Of a stretch of 64,000 bases of DNA, positions 8,618 to 18,924 are shown piece after piece. Positions within the stretch are counted from its first letter, which is position 1; every line of letters begins with the position of its first letter. This DNA is from Ignavibacteriales bacterium (lineage in GTDB: Bacteria; Bacteroidota; Ignavibacteria; UBA10030; SZUA-254). The position numbers were made by a program, and so were the translations under genes. The notes beneath the pieces are model-generated. The model worked only from the letters and a program-made list of their open reading frames with translations. It had not been told where the DNA came from and did not search any database. The stretch spans positions 62,001 to 126,000 of the forward strand of contig JACRMQ010000005.1 of the NCBI GenBank assembly GCA_016214905.1. The letters run 5' to 3'.

Positions 8618-10251
8618 TTAACTGACTCCGGTTTAATTTCATATTCGGAATAATCGTACGGACCTTTTTCCACAACGGGAATTTCGTGGAAGTTCTCGAC
8701 CGGTGGTGGCGATGCGACAGTCCATTCGAGCGTTTTTCCGCCCCACGGATTTGCAGACGCCTTCTTACCTTTCTTCAAAGAGATCAACAGATTGATGAAG
8801 ATGATGAGTATTCCGATAAAAAGAATCCATGAACCGACGGTAGAGATTATATGATACGACTGATATTGGGGCAGATAATCATAATACCGCCGCGGCATTC
8901 CTAAGTATCCAAGTATAAACATCGGGAAATAGAGCATGTTAAATCCGAGTGTCATCAAAAGCCAGCCGATAATTGCCGGAATTTTCTTAAACATTTTCCC
9001 GAACATTTTCGGAAACCAGAAGTGCATAGCTGCCATCAACCCGAAACCGGTTCCGCCGAACATCACATAATGAAAATGCCCGACCACAAAATATGTATCC
9101 TGCACGTGGATATTAACCGCGAGCACGCCGAGCATTAAACCCGTTAATCCGCCGATCGAGAACTGGAAGATAAAAGATAAAACAAAAAGAAACGGAACTT
9201 CAATTTTAATCGACCCTTTGTAAAGTGTGGCGATCCAATTGAATACTTTTATCGCGCTTGGAATTGAAACGAGGAATGTGAGGAGAGAGAAAATAAACAT
9301 CCCCGTATTACTCATACCGACTGTGAACATATGATGCGCCCACACCAACGAGCCGATAAAAGCGATTGCTAAACTTGAGTACGCGATAACTTTGTATCCG
9401 AAAATAGTTCTTCGCGCAAAGACAGGAAGAATTTCTGAAACAACACCAAGTCCCGGAAGAATCATGATGTAAACAGCCGGATGCGAATAAATCCAGAACA
9501 GATGCTGATAGAGAACGGGGTCGCCCCCTAAGTTCGGATCGAAGATACCGACACCGAACAAACGCTCTACAACCACGAGCAACAAAGTGATTCCTATAAC
9601 CGGAGTCGCTAGAATCTGAATCCATGCAGTTGAATATAAAGCCCACGTAAAAAGTGGCATCTTAAACCACGTCATTCCCGGCGCTCTCATTCGGTGTATA
9701 GTGGTTATGAAATTTAAACCGGTTAATATAGATGAAAATCCAAGAATGAACGCTGCGAATAGTGCGGGTATAACATTAGTTGTTGTACGGATACTGTATG
9801 GTACATAAAATGTCCAACCGGTATCTGCGGGACCGCCGGGTAGAAAAAGTGAAACGAGAGCTAACAAACCTCCTGTTATAAACAACCACCAAGAGAGGAG
9901 ATTAAGACGCGGGAAAAATACATCTTTCGCACCAATCATGAGCGGCAGTAAAAAATTCCCGAACACCGCAGGCAACCCGGGAATGATGAAAAGAAAAATC
10001 ATCATTATTCCGTGCAGTGTAAAAAATGTATTATACGTCTGCGGTTGCATTATCGTTTTCCCCGGAGTCAACATTTCCAAGCGCATAAGAACACCAAGAA
10101 CAACTGCCGTTAAAAAGAAAACCAGCATCGATACCATGTAAAGTATACCGATTCGTTTGTGATCGGTGCTGAAAATCCAGGCACCGATTCCTTTGCTGTT
10201 TGTCTGTGCGTGTAAATAATCCGGCTCTATCGCTGGCACATTTGAAGTCAT
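8614..10251 (-). CDS. coxA: Cytochrome c oxidase subunit I, A2 type
   Basis: 545-residue catalytic subunit of a haem-copper oxygen reductase. Haem and CuB ligands are visible: FFTLHGIMMIF (low-spin haem), YSHPAVYIMILP (CuB His and cross-linked Tyr), WAHHMFTVGM (CuB His pair) and DTYFVVGHFHYVMFGG (haem ligands). The proton-channel Glu of A1 oxidases is replaced by the YS pair directly before HP, which by the established classification makes this an A2-type enzyme, as in Rhodothermus caa3. Twelve helices are expected at this length. It overlaps both neighbours by 4 bp. It works with the alternative complex III encoded upstream in the same operon. Confidence 0.97.
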   Translation of the reverse strand: MTSNVPAIEPDYLHAQTNSKGIGAWIFSTDHKRIGILYMVSMLVFFLTAVVLGVLMRLEMLTPGKTIMQPQTYNTFFTLHGIMMIFLFIIPGLPAVFGNFLLPLMIGAKDVFFPRLNLLSWWLFITGGLLALVSLFLPGGPADTGWTFYVPYSIRTTTNVIPALFAAFILGFSSILTGLNFITTIHRMRAPGMTWFKMPLFTWALYSTAWIQILATPVIGITLLLVVVERLFGVGIFDPNLGGDPVLYQHLFWIYSHPAVYIMILPGLGVVSEILPVFARRTIFGYKVIAYSSLAIAFIGSLVWAHHMFTVGMSNTGMFIFSLLTFLVSIPSAIKVFNWIATLYKGSIKIEVPFLFVLSFIFQFSIGGLTGLMLGVLAVNIHVQDTYFVVGHFHYVMFGGTGFGLMAAMHFWFPKMFGKMFKKIPAIIGWLLMTLGFNMLYFPMFILGYLGMPRRYYDYLPQYQSYHIISTVGSWILFIGILIIFINLLISLKKGKKASANPWGGKTLEWTVASPPPVENFHEIPVVEKGPYDYSEYEIKPESVK

Positions 10252-11030
10252 ACGTTAGAAACCTTTCCGGAATTTTTCTTTTTTGGTTTGATAACAAAAA
10301 CAGCGATAAAAATCAGAACAAATAAAATCGTTGCCGCAAATCCGATGCGTGTGTAATTGAAAGCATATTTCTTTCCATCCGGATCGTAACTATAACAGAA
10401 TTTCAGTACCTTCGCAATCGTTGGCGTCGCTTTTCCTTCAGATGCTTCGATGACTGCCATTTTCACATCAAATGGAAGATGCTTAACGCCGTAAAGATAG
10501 CGAGTAATTTTTCCCTGCGGAGAAACGACAATCAATGAAGCCGCATGAATCCAATCTCTTCCGCTTCTTTGAAAGTAGAAACCTGCCGCATCTGTGAAAC
10601 GGTAAATATCGGCACTATCGCCGGTGAAGAATTTCCAACCACTAGGATCGATGGGTTTTTTAATTTCGGCTAAATAATTTTCTTTCTTCTCTTTCGCTAA
10701 TTCCGGTTTTTCATCTTGATCAAAACTCAACGTAAGTATCTGATAATCTTTGCCTAACGTTAAATCCATTTTGCTGACAACATCGGTCATTTCCCGCAGA
10801 AGCGGGTTGCAGATACCTGCACACCTATAATAGACGAATGTTAAGATGGTCGGTTTGTCGATTATCGATTTTAGTGAAACCAAATTACCATCTTCATCAT
10901 AAAATTCTTCGTCCATCGGGATTGTTTGTCCCAATTTTTCAACGATCCCAACGGGCGGTTTTGGTTGTTCCTGATTTGAATAAGCCAAAACGGACAAGAT
11001 CGCTATGAAGATGATGATAAGCTTTTTCAA
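10248..11030 (-). CDS. SCO1/SenC-type copper chaperone with C-terminal membrane anchor
   Basis: 260-residue thioredoxin-fold protein that delivers copper to CuA of CoxB. Signal peptide at residues 1-18; copper-binding CAGIC in VYYRCAGICNPLLREM and the downstream conserved His in DWIHAASLIVVSP. Unusually for the family, a hydrophobic helix lies near the C-terminus (FAATILFVLIFIAVFVI) followed by a Lys-rich tail, so the domain is anchored from its C-terminal end. The gene is between a cytochrome c gene (1 bp gap) and coxA (4 bp overlap), as expected for an oxidase-specific chaperone. Confidence 0.92.
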   Translation of the reverse strand: MKKLIIIFIAILSVLAYSNQEQPKPPVGIVEKLGQTIPMDEEFYDEDGNLVSLKSIIDKPTILTFVYYRCAGICNPLLREMTDVVSKMDLTLGKDYQILTLSFDQDEKPELAKEKKENYLAEIKKPIDPSGWKFFTGDSADIYRFTDAAGFYFQRSGRDWIHAASLIVVSPQGKITRYLYGVKHLPFDVKMAVIEASEGKATPTIAKVLKFCYSYDPDGKKYAFNYTRIGFAATILFVLIFIAVFVIKPKKKNSGKVSNV

Positions 11031-11031
11031 A

Positions 11032-11982
11032 TTATTTTTCCTTCAGTCCAACAACAGTTACAATATATTTATGCATTTGATGCCACTCTTCTGATGAAAG
11101 CTGCACGACATTCGCCTTGAATCCGAATTGAATTGGATCGGCAGTTACGGTTTTAACAAATTGGTCAATCCCGACTTGATGATACCGGCTGTTGCTGAAA
11201 CCTGTAAACACTTTAGATGCATTACGCACGACGCGCCAAAAAATATCGGCACCCGGACTCTCTTCTGCCAGCGACAATTTCAGTTCATCAGAAATTTTCA
11301 CTTCGCTGACTTTTGTTTGATTGACTATGATTTGCATCGCTTTCTTAACGGGAATTTGTCCGGCGATATTCATTCCTTTTGAAAGCTGGTAAGCTACGTC
11401 AAGCTGCTTTAGATCTTCGGTGGAATCAACCGGGTGTCCAGCAGCAAATGATCTCACGTAATGAATCAATCCAAATCGATCTTCGGGTGATAAATAATTA
11501 TAAGAAGCCATGCCGCTTCCGGTTATTCCTTCCTGAAGCGTTTTATAAATTTGAGAAACTTTCGATCCATTCTTCCATCCATCGAGCAAATGAAAATTTC
11601 TCGGCTTCGGATTTAATGTCGGAGCTGTTGGCCCATCCCCCTGTCCGTTATCGCCATGGCATGATGAACAATTAGCTTTGAATAATTCTTTTCCTTTTAC
11701 AACAAGCTCAGTAGATGAAATCCCAACCTTCATAACATCGACGGGCGGAATGACTCTCGCGTTTTGCATCGGGATATCCTGAACGAAAGCGATTGAATCG
11801 CTAAGCACAGCCGGTGTAATCGAGTTTTTTCCGATGTTTGTAAGATTCGAAATATAAAGATAACCAAGCGCGCCAAGAATAACCACGAAGTAAAAATACG
11901 AATATCCGAAAAGCTTCGCCGGCTTTTTCAACAGATCGTTCCAATCCATTTCGGCTTTGTATTTAGGATTGTGTTCTATCAT
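11032..11982 (-). CDS. Membrane-anchored monohaem cytochrome c of the ACIII/oxidase operon
   Basis: 316 residues with one transmembrane helix near residues 25-46 and a periplasmic cytochrome c domain (haem motif CSSCH in FKANCSSCHGDNGQGDGP, residues ~103-107; possible Met ligand in GSGMASYNYLSPEDR). After the haem domain is a further ~120-residue region with no motif that I recognise. Because a second ActE-like cytochrome is fused to ActD in this operon, this protein is an extra cytochrome that may bridge complex III and the oxidase. It overlaps actF by 4 bp. Confidence is high for a cytochrome c, lower for its exact role. Confidence 0.85.
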   Translation of the reverse strand: MIEHNPKYKAEMDWNDLLKKPAKLFGYSYFYFVVILGALGYLYISNLTNIGKNSITPAVLSDSIAFVQDIPMQNARVIPPVDVMKVGISSTELVVKGKELFKANCSSCHGDNGQGDGPTAPTLNPKPRNFHLLDGWKNGSKVSQIYKTLQEGITGSGMASYNYLSPEDRFGLIHYVRSFAAGHPVDSTEDLKQLDVAYQLSKGMNIAGQIPVKKAMQIIVNQTKVSEVKISDELKLSLAEESPGADIFWRVVRNASKVFTGFSNSRYHQVGIDQFVKTVTADPIQFGFKANVVQLSSEEWHQMHKYIVTVVGLKEK

Positions 11983-13163
11983 AATCTGAATTTCAATCCC
12001 CGATCCAGTTTTGGATCGCCAACAGGCATCAGGTTGTGCCGTTTCATTTTATATCCAAGGACAACAACCACGAGTCCGATTATTAATATTGGAAAACCGA
12101 TTTCCATCCATCCGATAGTTACACCGTTCGCATAAGTCGGCATAACGAGCCAGTAAAGATCGAAAAGATGTGCGAATAAAATCCATATTGCCATGAACTT
12201 CAATCTCTTTAAATTCATTTTTGCTTCCTGCGGCAGCAACAAAAAGTATGGGACGGCAAAATGAACTATGATGAGAAGAACAGAAACGAATTGCATCCCG
12301 CCTTCCCAGCGCTTCATAAACCAAATCGTTTCTTCCGGCAGGTTTGCGTACCAGATTAAAAGAAACTGACTGAAAGCGATATACGCCCAGAAATTAATAA
12401 ATGCAAAGAGCAATGCACCAAGACTATAGAAATGATCGCGCTTAAGATTTTGCAGATAACCGTTCTCATGGAATTTCACAATTATATATGTTGCGGTCGC
12501 AACAGCAGCAAGTACAGTTCCGGCAAAATAGTAAACACCAAGAATGGTCGAGAACCAATGCGGTTCCAAACTCATTGCCCAATCGACTGCTGTAACGGTA
12601 AGAGTTATCGCGAATACCGGCAGAAATACCGCTGCCAACCGGATGTTGATTGTAGTTAGCTTTTGATCTTTTGATAGATCCTGCTTCAAAGAATTACGTG
12701 TGAACAGCCAGTAGAACAAATTCCACAGAGCAAACACAAGAACAAATCGAATGATAAAGAAATTCAAATTGAGATACGGCTGTTTGCCTTTAAGCAGTTC
12801 ATCTGTTCCGACTGCTCCTAAATCTGTCCAATGGAAAATATCGTGCAAATGAAAGAACATAGGAAGTGCAACAATCGGAGCAATCAGTATTAGTCCGCCG
12901 AGAAACTCATTCACTCTGCGCATCGGAACACTCCATACTGCGCCCGCGATATATTCAAGCGCAATCAGAAATATTGAACCGACAGCAATGCTTGTGATAA
13001 ATAAAAATCCGATTATGTTGTTGAATGCCGCTTCTCTTGGATTTACAGTATAACCTATCGCATAAATAACAATCCCGACAAATAATAATGCCCATCCAAG
13101 ATTTTTAACTTTAGAGGGAAGTTCTTTTTTCATTTGTTCGATATTGAAATGTGAATCGCTCAC
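11979..13163 (-). CDS. actF: Alternative complex III membrane subunit ActF
   Basis: 394-residue polytopic protein with about ten hydrophobic helices, lacking haem motifs. It matches the ActF subunit, which resembles the second half of the NrfD-like fold (EYIAGAVWSVPMRRVNEFLG; NLFYWLFTRNS; HFAVPYFLLLPQEAK). ActF helps form the quinol-oxidising membrane domain with ActC. Gene order actA-B-C-DE-F and 4-bp overlaps with both neighbours support the call. Alternative complex III oxidises menaquinol and reduces periplasmic cytochromes in organisms without cytochrome bc1. Confidence 0.9.
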   Translation of the reverse strand: MSDSHFNIEQMKKELPSKVKNLGWALLFVGIVIYAIGYTVNPREAAFNNIIGFLFITSIAVGSIFLIALEYIAGAVWSVPMRRVNEFLGGLILIAPIVALPMFFHLHDIFHWTDLGAVGTDELLKGKQPYLNLNFFIIRFVLVFALWNLFYWLFTRNSLKQDLSKDQKLTTINIRLAAVFLPVFAITLTVTAVDWAMSLEPHWFSTILGVYYFAGTVLAAVATATYIIVKFHENGYLQNLKRDHFYSLGALLFAFINFWAYIAFSQFLLIWYANLPEETIWFMKRWEGGMQFVSVLLIIVHFAVPYFLLLPQEAKMNLKRLKFMAIWILFAHLFDLYWLVMPTYANGVTIGWMEIGFPILIIGLVVVVLGYKMKRHNLMPVGDPKLDRGLKFRL

Positions 13164-14299
13164 TTTAAATCGGATTCCTTTGCATTCTGTGCGCGTTGTA
13201 ATGCCCTAAGGTAATGAATAATTGCCCAGCGTTCGTCGCTTGCAATCTGTGGACCGTAACTCGGCATTACGTTTTGCCCTTCTGTAATAACGTGATAGAT
13301 ATTCCCGTCGGGCCAATTTCTGACTTTATCGGAATGGAGCGTAGGTGGATTCGGGAATTGACCGCGTAGCCGGCTATCTCCTTGCCCAAAGTTTCCATGG
13401 CATGGGCTGCAGAATGTGAAATATTTCTGTTTCCCAATTTCCAGAATTTCTTTTGTCGGCAATAACGGATTCACCAAATATTTTCCGGCAGAATCAGGTT
13501 GACCTTTAAACGGATAAGGTAGAACACCTCGTGCAACAGTTCCCTCAACAGGTTTACGCATCCCGATTCCGTCGGCAAATAGCGCGCTTGGTTTTTGCGC
13601 CTTCAATTTTTCCTGCGTCATCATCCAGTTAAACGGCGGCATGAACATTAATTGATTGAATATAAAGTAAGTTGCACCTGAAGAAATAACCGCCACCAGC
13701 AATAGAATGCCTATAAATTTAGGATCGAATAATTTTTGTCCATGGTTCAATTCCTCATCATCAAAATAAACCGGAGCAATCTCTTTGCTCCCCAGCGATT
13801 TGAAGAATTCGGTAATAACTTTCTCATTAAACTTCGGATCGTCAACCTGAATGTTTATACCGAATTTATCTGATGAAACCGCTTTCATGTATTTTGTGTC
13901 GTGAAGCGGATGAGAATTATTTGGGAATTTAAAATAAATAACAATCATCGCAACAATTGAAAGCACCGAGGCAAGAAGCACTGTTAATTCAAAAGAAACC
14001 GGAACAAATGCGGGCCACGACCAGAATGGTTTACCGCCGATAACAAGTGGATACTCGATCAATGTAACCCAAGTCATTAGACCAATTGCTAACACCGCTC
14101 CGAGCAACCCGAACGCAAGCGCGAAAAATCCGAGGCGCGACGGCTTCAACTGCATTGCTCCGTCCATTCCGTGAACCGGATAAGGAGTATTCACGTCATA
14201 CTTTGTATAACCGGCTTTGCTCGTTTCCGATGCCGCTTTGATAATTGCATCGGGTGAATCAAAGAGTGCTGTTATAGAATATAATTGTTTTGTGCTCAT
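13160..14299 (-). CDS. ActD-ActE fusion of alternative complex III
   Basis: 379-residue protein. The N-terminal ~180 residues are ActD (DUF3341-like): they start YSITALFDSPDAIIKAA, continue YDVNTPYPVHGMD, and hold two helices around residues 60-85 and 100-130. A third helix at ~195-215 precedes a C-terminal cytochrome c domain with CSPCH (FTFCSPCHGNFGQGDSRLRG) and a Met-containing VMPSYGPQ, which corresponds to monohaem ActE. ActD and ActE are usually described as separate subunits, so here two subunits appear as one chain. It overlaps actF by 4 bp and follows actC by 5 bp. Confidence 0.9.
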   Translation of the reverse strand: MSTKQLYSITALFDSPDAIIKAASETSKAGYTKYDVNTPYPVHGMDGAMQLKPSRLGFFALAFGLLGAVLAIGLMTWVTLIEYPLVIGGKPFWSWPAFVPVSFELTVLLASVLSIVAMIVIYFKFPNNSHPLHDTKYMKAVSSDKFGINIQVDDPKFNEKVITEFFKSLGSKEIAPVYFDDEELNHGQKLFDPKFIGILLLVAVISSGATYFIFNQLMFMPPFNWMMTQEKLKAQKPSALFADGIGMRKPVEGTVARGVLPYPFKGQPDSAGKYLVNPLLPTKEILEIGKQKYFTFCSPCHGNFGQGDSRLRGQFPNPPTLHSDKVRNWPDGNIYHVITEGQNVMPSYGPQIASDERWAIIHYLRALQRAQNAKESDLK

Positions 14300-14304
14300 A
14301 TTTT

Positions 14305-15672
14305 TTAATGATGACTCGGTTGTGCACCTTCGACAACCGCTTTAACTTCCGATATTGAAACAACAGGCAATACTCTCACAAAAATCAAAATCAACGTGAA
14401 GAATAATCCAAAACTGCCTAAGAATATTCCGGCATCGTAGAGCGTCGGTGTATAATGTCCCCAACTTGACGGCAGAAAATCTCTTGAAAGTGAAGTTACA
14501 ACAATGACAAATCTTTCGAACCACATTCCGATATTTACTGTAATTCCGATCAGGAACATTGCAGGTATCGAGCGTCTGATCTTTTTAATCCAGAAAAGCT
14601 GTGGGAATATCACATTACAGCTAACCATCGTCCAGTAAGCCCAGGAATAAGGACCAAGCGCGCGATTCAAAAAGACGAATGTTTCAAATTGACTTCCGCT
14701 GTACCATGCGATGAAAAATTCCATAGCGTATGCATACCCGACCATACTGCCGGTTAATACCATAACTTTGTTCATCTTTTCAAGATGATCCAAAGTGATG
14801 ATATGTTTTAGATTGAAATATTGCCTAACAAAAATTAAAACATTCTGCACCATCGCAAACCCGGAGAAAACCGCGCCTGCCACAAAGTATGGCGGGAAAA
14901 TTGTCGTGTGCCAACCTGGAATTACTGATACGGCAAAATCGAAACTTACGATTGTATGAACAGAAAGAACAAGCGGTGTTGCAAATCCTGCAAGTATCAA
15001 ATACGCGCGTTCATAATGCTGCCAATGACGATTCGAATGACGCCATCCCAAACTGAAAATTGAATAAATCGTTTTCTTAATTTTATTTGTTGTTCGATCT
15101 CGGAGCGTCGCTAAATCCGGAATCAATCCTAAATACCAAAACACTAGCGAGACCGTAAAATAAGTTGAGACCGCAAATACATCCCACAATAGTGGCGATG
15201 TAAAGTTCACCCACAATCCGTGTTGATTAGGATATGGACTTAAATACATAGGGAGCCACTGCCTACCTGTGTGCATCAACGGAAACAATCCAGCACACAT
15301 GACTGCAAATATTGTCATCGCTTCAGCGAAACGTGCGATGCCTGTCCGCCACCGTTGTCGTAACAAAAATAAAATTGCAGAGATCAAAGTTCCCGCATGA
15401 CCGATGCCAACCCAGAAAACAAAATTCACAATATCGAATCCCCAACCAATCGGCTGGTTCACACCCCAAAGTCCTAATCCTTTATAAAGCGTCATTCCGA
15501 TACAGAAAGCACCAATAGAAAGCATAGATAATGTAACTGCAAATGCGTACCACCACCTGCGCGGAGGGAATTGATCGAGCGGCGCCGAAACAACCGCATC
15601 TATCTGAGATGCAGGTGGTCTGCCTCCAACGACGGGTAGTTCTTTAGTGTAATCGATAACCGTCGTGCTCAT
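14305..15672 (-). CDS. actC: Alternative complex III quinol-oxidising membrane subunit ActC (NrfD family)
   Basis: 455-residue NrfD/PsrC-like protein with about ten transmembrane helices. Conserved features include [39 protein letters not shown] and [18 protein letters not shown], typical of ActC and related membrane subunits where quinol is oxidised at the periplasmic face near the ActB clusters. It overlaps actB by 4 bp. Length and motifs are normal. Confidence 0.94.
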   Translation of the reverse strand: MSTTVIDYTKELPVVGGRPPASQIDAVVSAPLDQFPPRRWWYAFAVTLSMLSIGAFCIGMTLYKGLGLWGVNQPIGWGFDIVNFVFWVGIGHAGTLISAILFLLRQRWRTGIARFAEAMTIFAVMCAGLFPLMHTGRQWLPMYLSPYPNQHGLWVNFTSPLLWDVFAVSTYFTVSLVFWYLGLIPDLATLRDRTTNKIKKTIYSIFSLGWRHSNRHWQHYERAYLILAGFATPLVLSVHTIVSFDFAVSVIPGWHTTIFPPYFVAGAVFSGFAMVQNVLIFVRQYFNLKHIITLDHLEKMNKVMVLTGSMVGYAYAMEFFIAWYSGSQFETFVFLNRALGPYSWAYWTMVSCNVIFPQLFWIKKIRRSIPAMFLIGITVNIGMWFERFVIVVTSLSRDFLPSSWGHYTPTLYDAGIFLGSFGLFFTLILIFVRVLPVVSISEVKAVVEGAQPSHH

Positions 15673-18600
15673 GCAGTTTTCCTCTCATTCACATTTTTCA
15701 GCCGTGCAAGATATGTTACATTGGGTTTGGCATTTACTTCTTCCAATACATGATAACCGAGCTCATGCTTCCTGTATTTCGATATTTCGGAATTCGGATC
15801 GTTCATATCTCCAAAAATTATTGCAGATGCGGGGCAAGCTTCCTCGCACGCAGTTCGGACATCTGTTCCAACCAATGCTCTTCCCTGTTCAGTTGCATGT
15901 TGACGGGCTTCCATGATTCTCTGCAAACAGAATGTGCATTTTTCCATCACTCCGCGTGAGCGGACTGTTACTTCGGGATTGTGTAATAAACTTATAGGTT
16001 CACCCTCATAATATCCATCCGCCAAATTATCACGCCAGTTGAAGAAATTGAAGCGACGTACTTTGTAAGGACAGTTATTCGAACAATATTTCGTACCTAC
16101 GCATCGGTTGTAAACCATCTGGTTCAATCCATCGGGACTGTGGTTTGTGGCAACAACCGGACAAACATTTTCGCACGGCGCGTTGTCGCAATGCTGGCAA
16201 AGCATCGGTTGATGACTGAGCGACGGATTTTCATTAGTGCCGGAATAATATCTATCGACGCGTATCCATTGCATCTCACGCCCTTTGCCTACCTGTTCTT
16301 TTCCAACAACCGGGATATTGTTTTCGACATTGCATCCCGCCACACAAACATTACAGCCGGTGCATTTGTTGAGATCGATTGCCATTGCCCATTTCACACC
16401 ATTATATTCGATTGTCTTGGCAATGTTGAACAATTCATGTCTTTCTTCGTGCAGGAAGTTTGGATTCTTTTCGTATTCTCCAAGTGATCCTTCTCGAATG
16501 ATTTTCCGTTTATGATGAAGATCTTTCACGAACTCATCGTCAAGAGAATGATGTTCCTGCGTTGAAACGAGTTCATGCTTCCCTTCAACTTTTCGAATTA
16601 CCACGCCCTGAAAGATTCGAGATGCAGAAATGGATTCTTTAGAGAGCAAAAGATTTCCATTCACGCCAACATCTGTCCCGATTGGTCCTGCGTTCGTTCT
16701 GCCATAACCAAGTGCAACCGAAATAAAATTATCTGCCTGCCCGGGTTGCAAAAATACCGGCAAGGTTAGCTTCCGATCTGCAAGTTTTATTTCAATCCGA
16801 TCGTTGTTTTCAAGATTCAAATCTTTTGCATTCTTCGGTGAGATCGCCGCGTAATTATCCCAGACGATTTTTGAAACAGGATGCGGAAGTTCCTGAAGCC
16901 ATCCGTTATTAGCAAATCGTCCATCTCCGATAAAATAATTTTCAGTCAACGCAACACTGAATTCCGATGCACTCTGCATTGGTGTAATTGAAGGTAGCGA
17001 TCCTTTGTTGAAGCTGTAATTATTTTTCGCCGCTTCATCATAATTAACAACTCCGTCGTGAAGCGATGAATACCAGAACGATTTAAAATCTGCTTTTCTG
17101 TCGAGCGACGGGAACAGTTCCTTCTGCCACCTGTTCATCAAATATTCATGATAGATCGTGTCTTTATAAGAATCTTTGCCATTAATCCACGTTAATAGAA
17201 TCGCTTCCTTCTGACGGGTATTATAAAGAGGAGCAATAACCGGCTGTTGAAGCGAATATACGCCGGTTCGCACCTGATAATCACCCCATGATTCGAATGA
17301 GTGATTGATTGGCAGAACAAAATTTGCAGAGCGAGATGTTTCATCATCAGATTCAACCAAACTGACAGTCAGCGGAACAGATTTCATTGCCCGTTCGTAA
17401 TCGAATTCTTTCGGAAGATGATAAACAGGGTTAGAATCAAAATGAATAACGACACCAACATCACCCGACTTCATTTTGCGGACAAGCTCCTCAAACTCTT
17501 TTGGTTCCGTTAAAGTTGTTAAAGATGTTATCGTTTGGCTTGATTGATATAATTTTGTATTACCTAGAATTTCATTCAGATAATTAACCGCAACGTGAAT
17601 CTCATCGGATAAAATATTCCCGGCATAGACAATTGACTGACCACGATTTTTTAATAAATCGCCGATGAGATAATTGATGATATTTTCATCCAATGAAAAT
17701 TTATTCAAGATAGATTTTAAAGATACACTTTCGGGAAGGGAATTAATGACGCCAATTTTTTTCGAGATTTCATCAATCAGACCGAGAACAAATTCAAGCT
17801 GCGCATCGGGGCGAAGACGTAATCGATAATCGGCATTCGCGCCGGTTAACGACATTGTTCCTTCGACGCAATAAAGCCGATTGAACTCTTTCGATTTCAT
17901 GAGGTCCCGCCCATCGGCAAACTTTCGTGTTTGCTCAACCGTCATGCCGTCGGTTCCGAGGAAATCTGCTTCGAGCGCTAAGATAACATTTGCTTTTCCC
18001 CATTCGATAACCGGTAGATCGGTTGTTCCGTAACATTTATTCCATGCACGTTTCCGGTTTTCATCATTGAATAAATCGTGTGTGTAAATTTTAGTCCCAG
18101 GAAATTTTCCGGTAAAATCGTCTAACACCTTCTTTGTAGTCGGAGAGTGAATAGAATGAGTGATGATCGAAATTTCATTTCCGGCTTTTACCGATTCTTC
18201 TAATTTCTTTATTACTTCGGCATCTGCCGTTTGCCAACTTAATTCATCCAACCTTCCCGATGTTGTTCCAAACTGAGGAGTGCGCAAACGATATGGATCG
18301 TATAAATTTAAAACACTCGCCTGTCCTTTGCTGCAAATTTTACCTTGATTAATCGGATGATCCGGATTGCCATCGACTTTGATGGGTCTGCCTTCGCGCG
18401 TTTTAATTAATATTCCGCATGATTGGCTACAACCGTTGCATGTTGATGCGTAAAAGTTAGCCACGCCCGGAATTATTTCCTCAGGTTTCTTGCTGTAAGG
18501 CACTATTTCACCGCGGTCTTGATAATTATTGCAACCCGCGACAGCGAAAGCAGTGGAAGCAGAAATAAGCGCAAGAAATTTTTTCCTCGAGATCGGCGAA

Positions 18601-18722
18601 AGATTCGAAAGTCCGAACTCTTCCGCAACACCCTCAGCGAATTCGTTCTCTTTCTTAGATCGCGACTCGCTCAAATTCTGATATTCGTTCAAACTCTTCC
18701 AGTATTTTTTATCGTAAGTCAT
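15669..18722 (-). CDS. actB: Alternative complex III iron-sulfur subunit ActB
   Basis: 1017-residue periplasmic subunit. An N-terminal twin-basic export signal with a lipobox-like end ([21 protein letters not shown], residues ~44-64) follows a ~43-residue leader. Residues ~90-740 resemble a molybdopterin oxidoreductase (CNGCSQSCG ... GKICSKGQ), a domain known to lack molybdenum in this complex. The C-terminal ~250 residues are a four-cluster ferredoxin: [43 protein letters not shown] and CTFCLQR ... CEEACPASA. These pass electrons from quinol to ActA/ActE haems. The first four Cys look intact, so whether a cluster sits in the ActB1 half deserves checking. Overlap with actC is 4 bp. Confidence 0.95.
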   Translation of the reverse strand: MTYDKKYWKSLNEYQNLSESRSKKENEFAEGVAEEFGLSNLSPISRKKFLALISASTAFAVAGCNNYQDRGEIVPYSKKPEEIIPGVANFYASTCNGCSQSCGILIKTREGRPIKVDGNPDHPINQGKICSKGQASVLNLYDPYRLRTPQFGTTSGRLDELSWQTADAEVIKKLEESVKAGNEISIITHSIHSPTTKKVLDDFTGKFPGTKIYTHDLFNDENRKRAWNKCYGTTDLPVIEWGKANVILALEADFLGTDGMTVEQTRKFADGRDLMKSKEFNRLYCVEGTMSLTGANADYRLRLRPDAQLEFVLGLIDEISKKIGVINSLPESVSLKSILNKFSLDENIINYLIGDLLKNRGQSIVYAGNILSDEIHVAVNYLNEILGNTKLYQSSQTITSLTTLTEPKEFEELVRKMKSGDVGVVIHFDSNPVYHLPKEFDYERAMKSVPLTVSLVESDDETSRSANFVLPINHSFESWGDYQVRTGVYSLQQPVIAPLYNTRQKEAILLTWINGKDSYKDTIYHEYLMNRWQKELFPSLDRKADFKSFWYSSLHDGVVNYDEAAKNNYSFNKGSLPSITPMQSASEFSVALTENYFIGDGRFANNGWLQELPHPVSKIVWDNYAAISPKNAKDLNLENNDRIEIKLADRKLTLPVFLQPGQADNFISVALGYGRTNAGPIGTDVGVNGNLLLSKESISASRIFQGVVIRKVEGKHELVSTQEHHSLDDEFVKDLHHKRKIIREGSLGEYEKNPNFLHEERHELFNIAKTIEYNGVKWAMAIDLNKCTGCNVCVAGCNVENNIPVVGKEQVGKGREMQWIRVDRYYSGTNENPSLSHQPMLCQHCDNAPCENVCPVVATNHSPDGLNQMVYNRCVGTKYCSNNCPYKVRRFNFFNWRDNLADGYYEGEPISLLHNPEVTVRSRGVMEKCTFCLQRIMEARQHATEQGRALVGTDVRTACEEACPASAIIFGDMNDPNSEISKYRKHELGYHVLEEVNAKPNVTYLARLKNVNERKTA

Positions 18723-18723
18723 C

Positions 18724-18924
18724 TTACAAAGAATTTTCTTTCTTTCGAGGAACCGCTAACGGATTTTGTTTAACCACGATCTTCTTTTCTGGTTTGAATA
18801 TTTTTTTGGCGCTCGCAATCAATCTTGTCGGATTAGAGATTAAAAATCCCGAGGTTATCCCGCCGAGAATATAACCGAAAAAATTCCGCCGCTTTATTTC
18901 ATTCTTAACAATCATCGATGACAT
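18724..18924 (-). CDS. Small single-helix protein between actA and actB
   Basis: 66-residue protein overlapping the 3' end of actA by 13 bp and ending 1 bp before actB, so it is clearly part of the operon. It begins MSSMIVKNEIKRRNFFGYIL, with a twin-Arg-like RRNFFG followed by one short hydrophobic helix (GGITSGFLISNP), then a basic tail (KKIFKPEKKIVVK). It could be a small accessory subunit of alternative complex III anchored by its N-terminus, or the stump of a Tat-exported protein such as a Rieske-type subunit. I do not recognise a family. Confidence 0.65.
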   Translation of the reverse strand: MSSMIVKNEIKRRNFFGYILGGITSGFLISNPTRLIASAKKIFKPEKKIVVKQNPLAVPRKKENSL

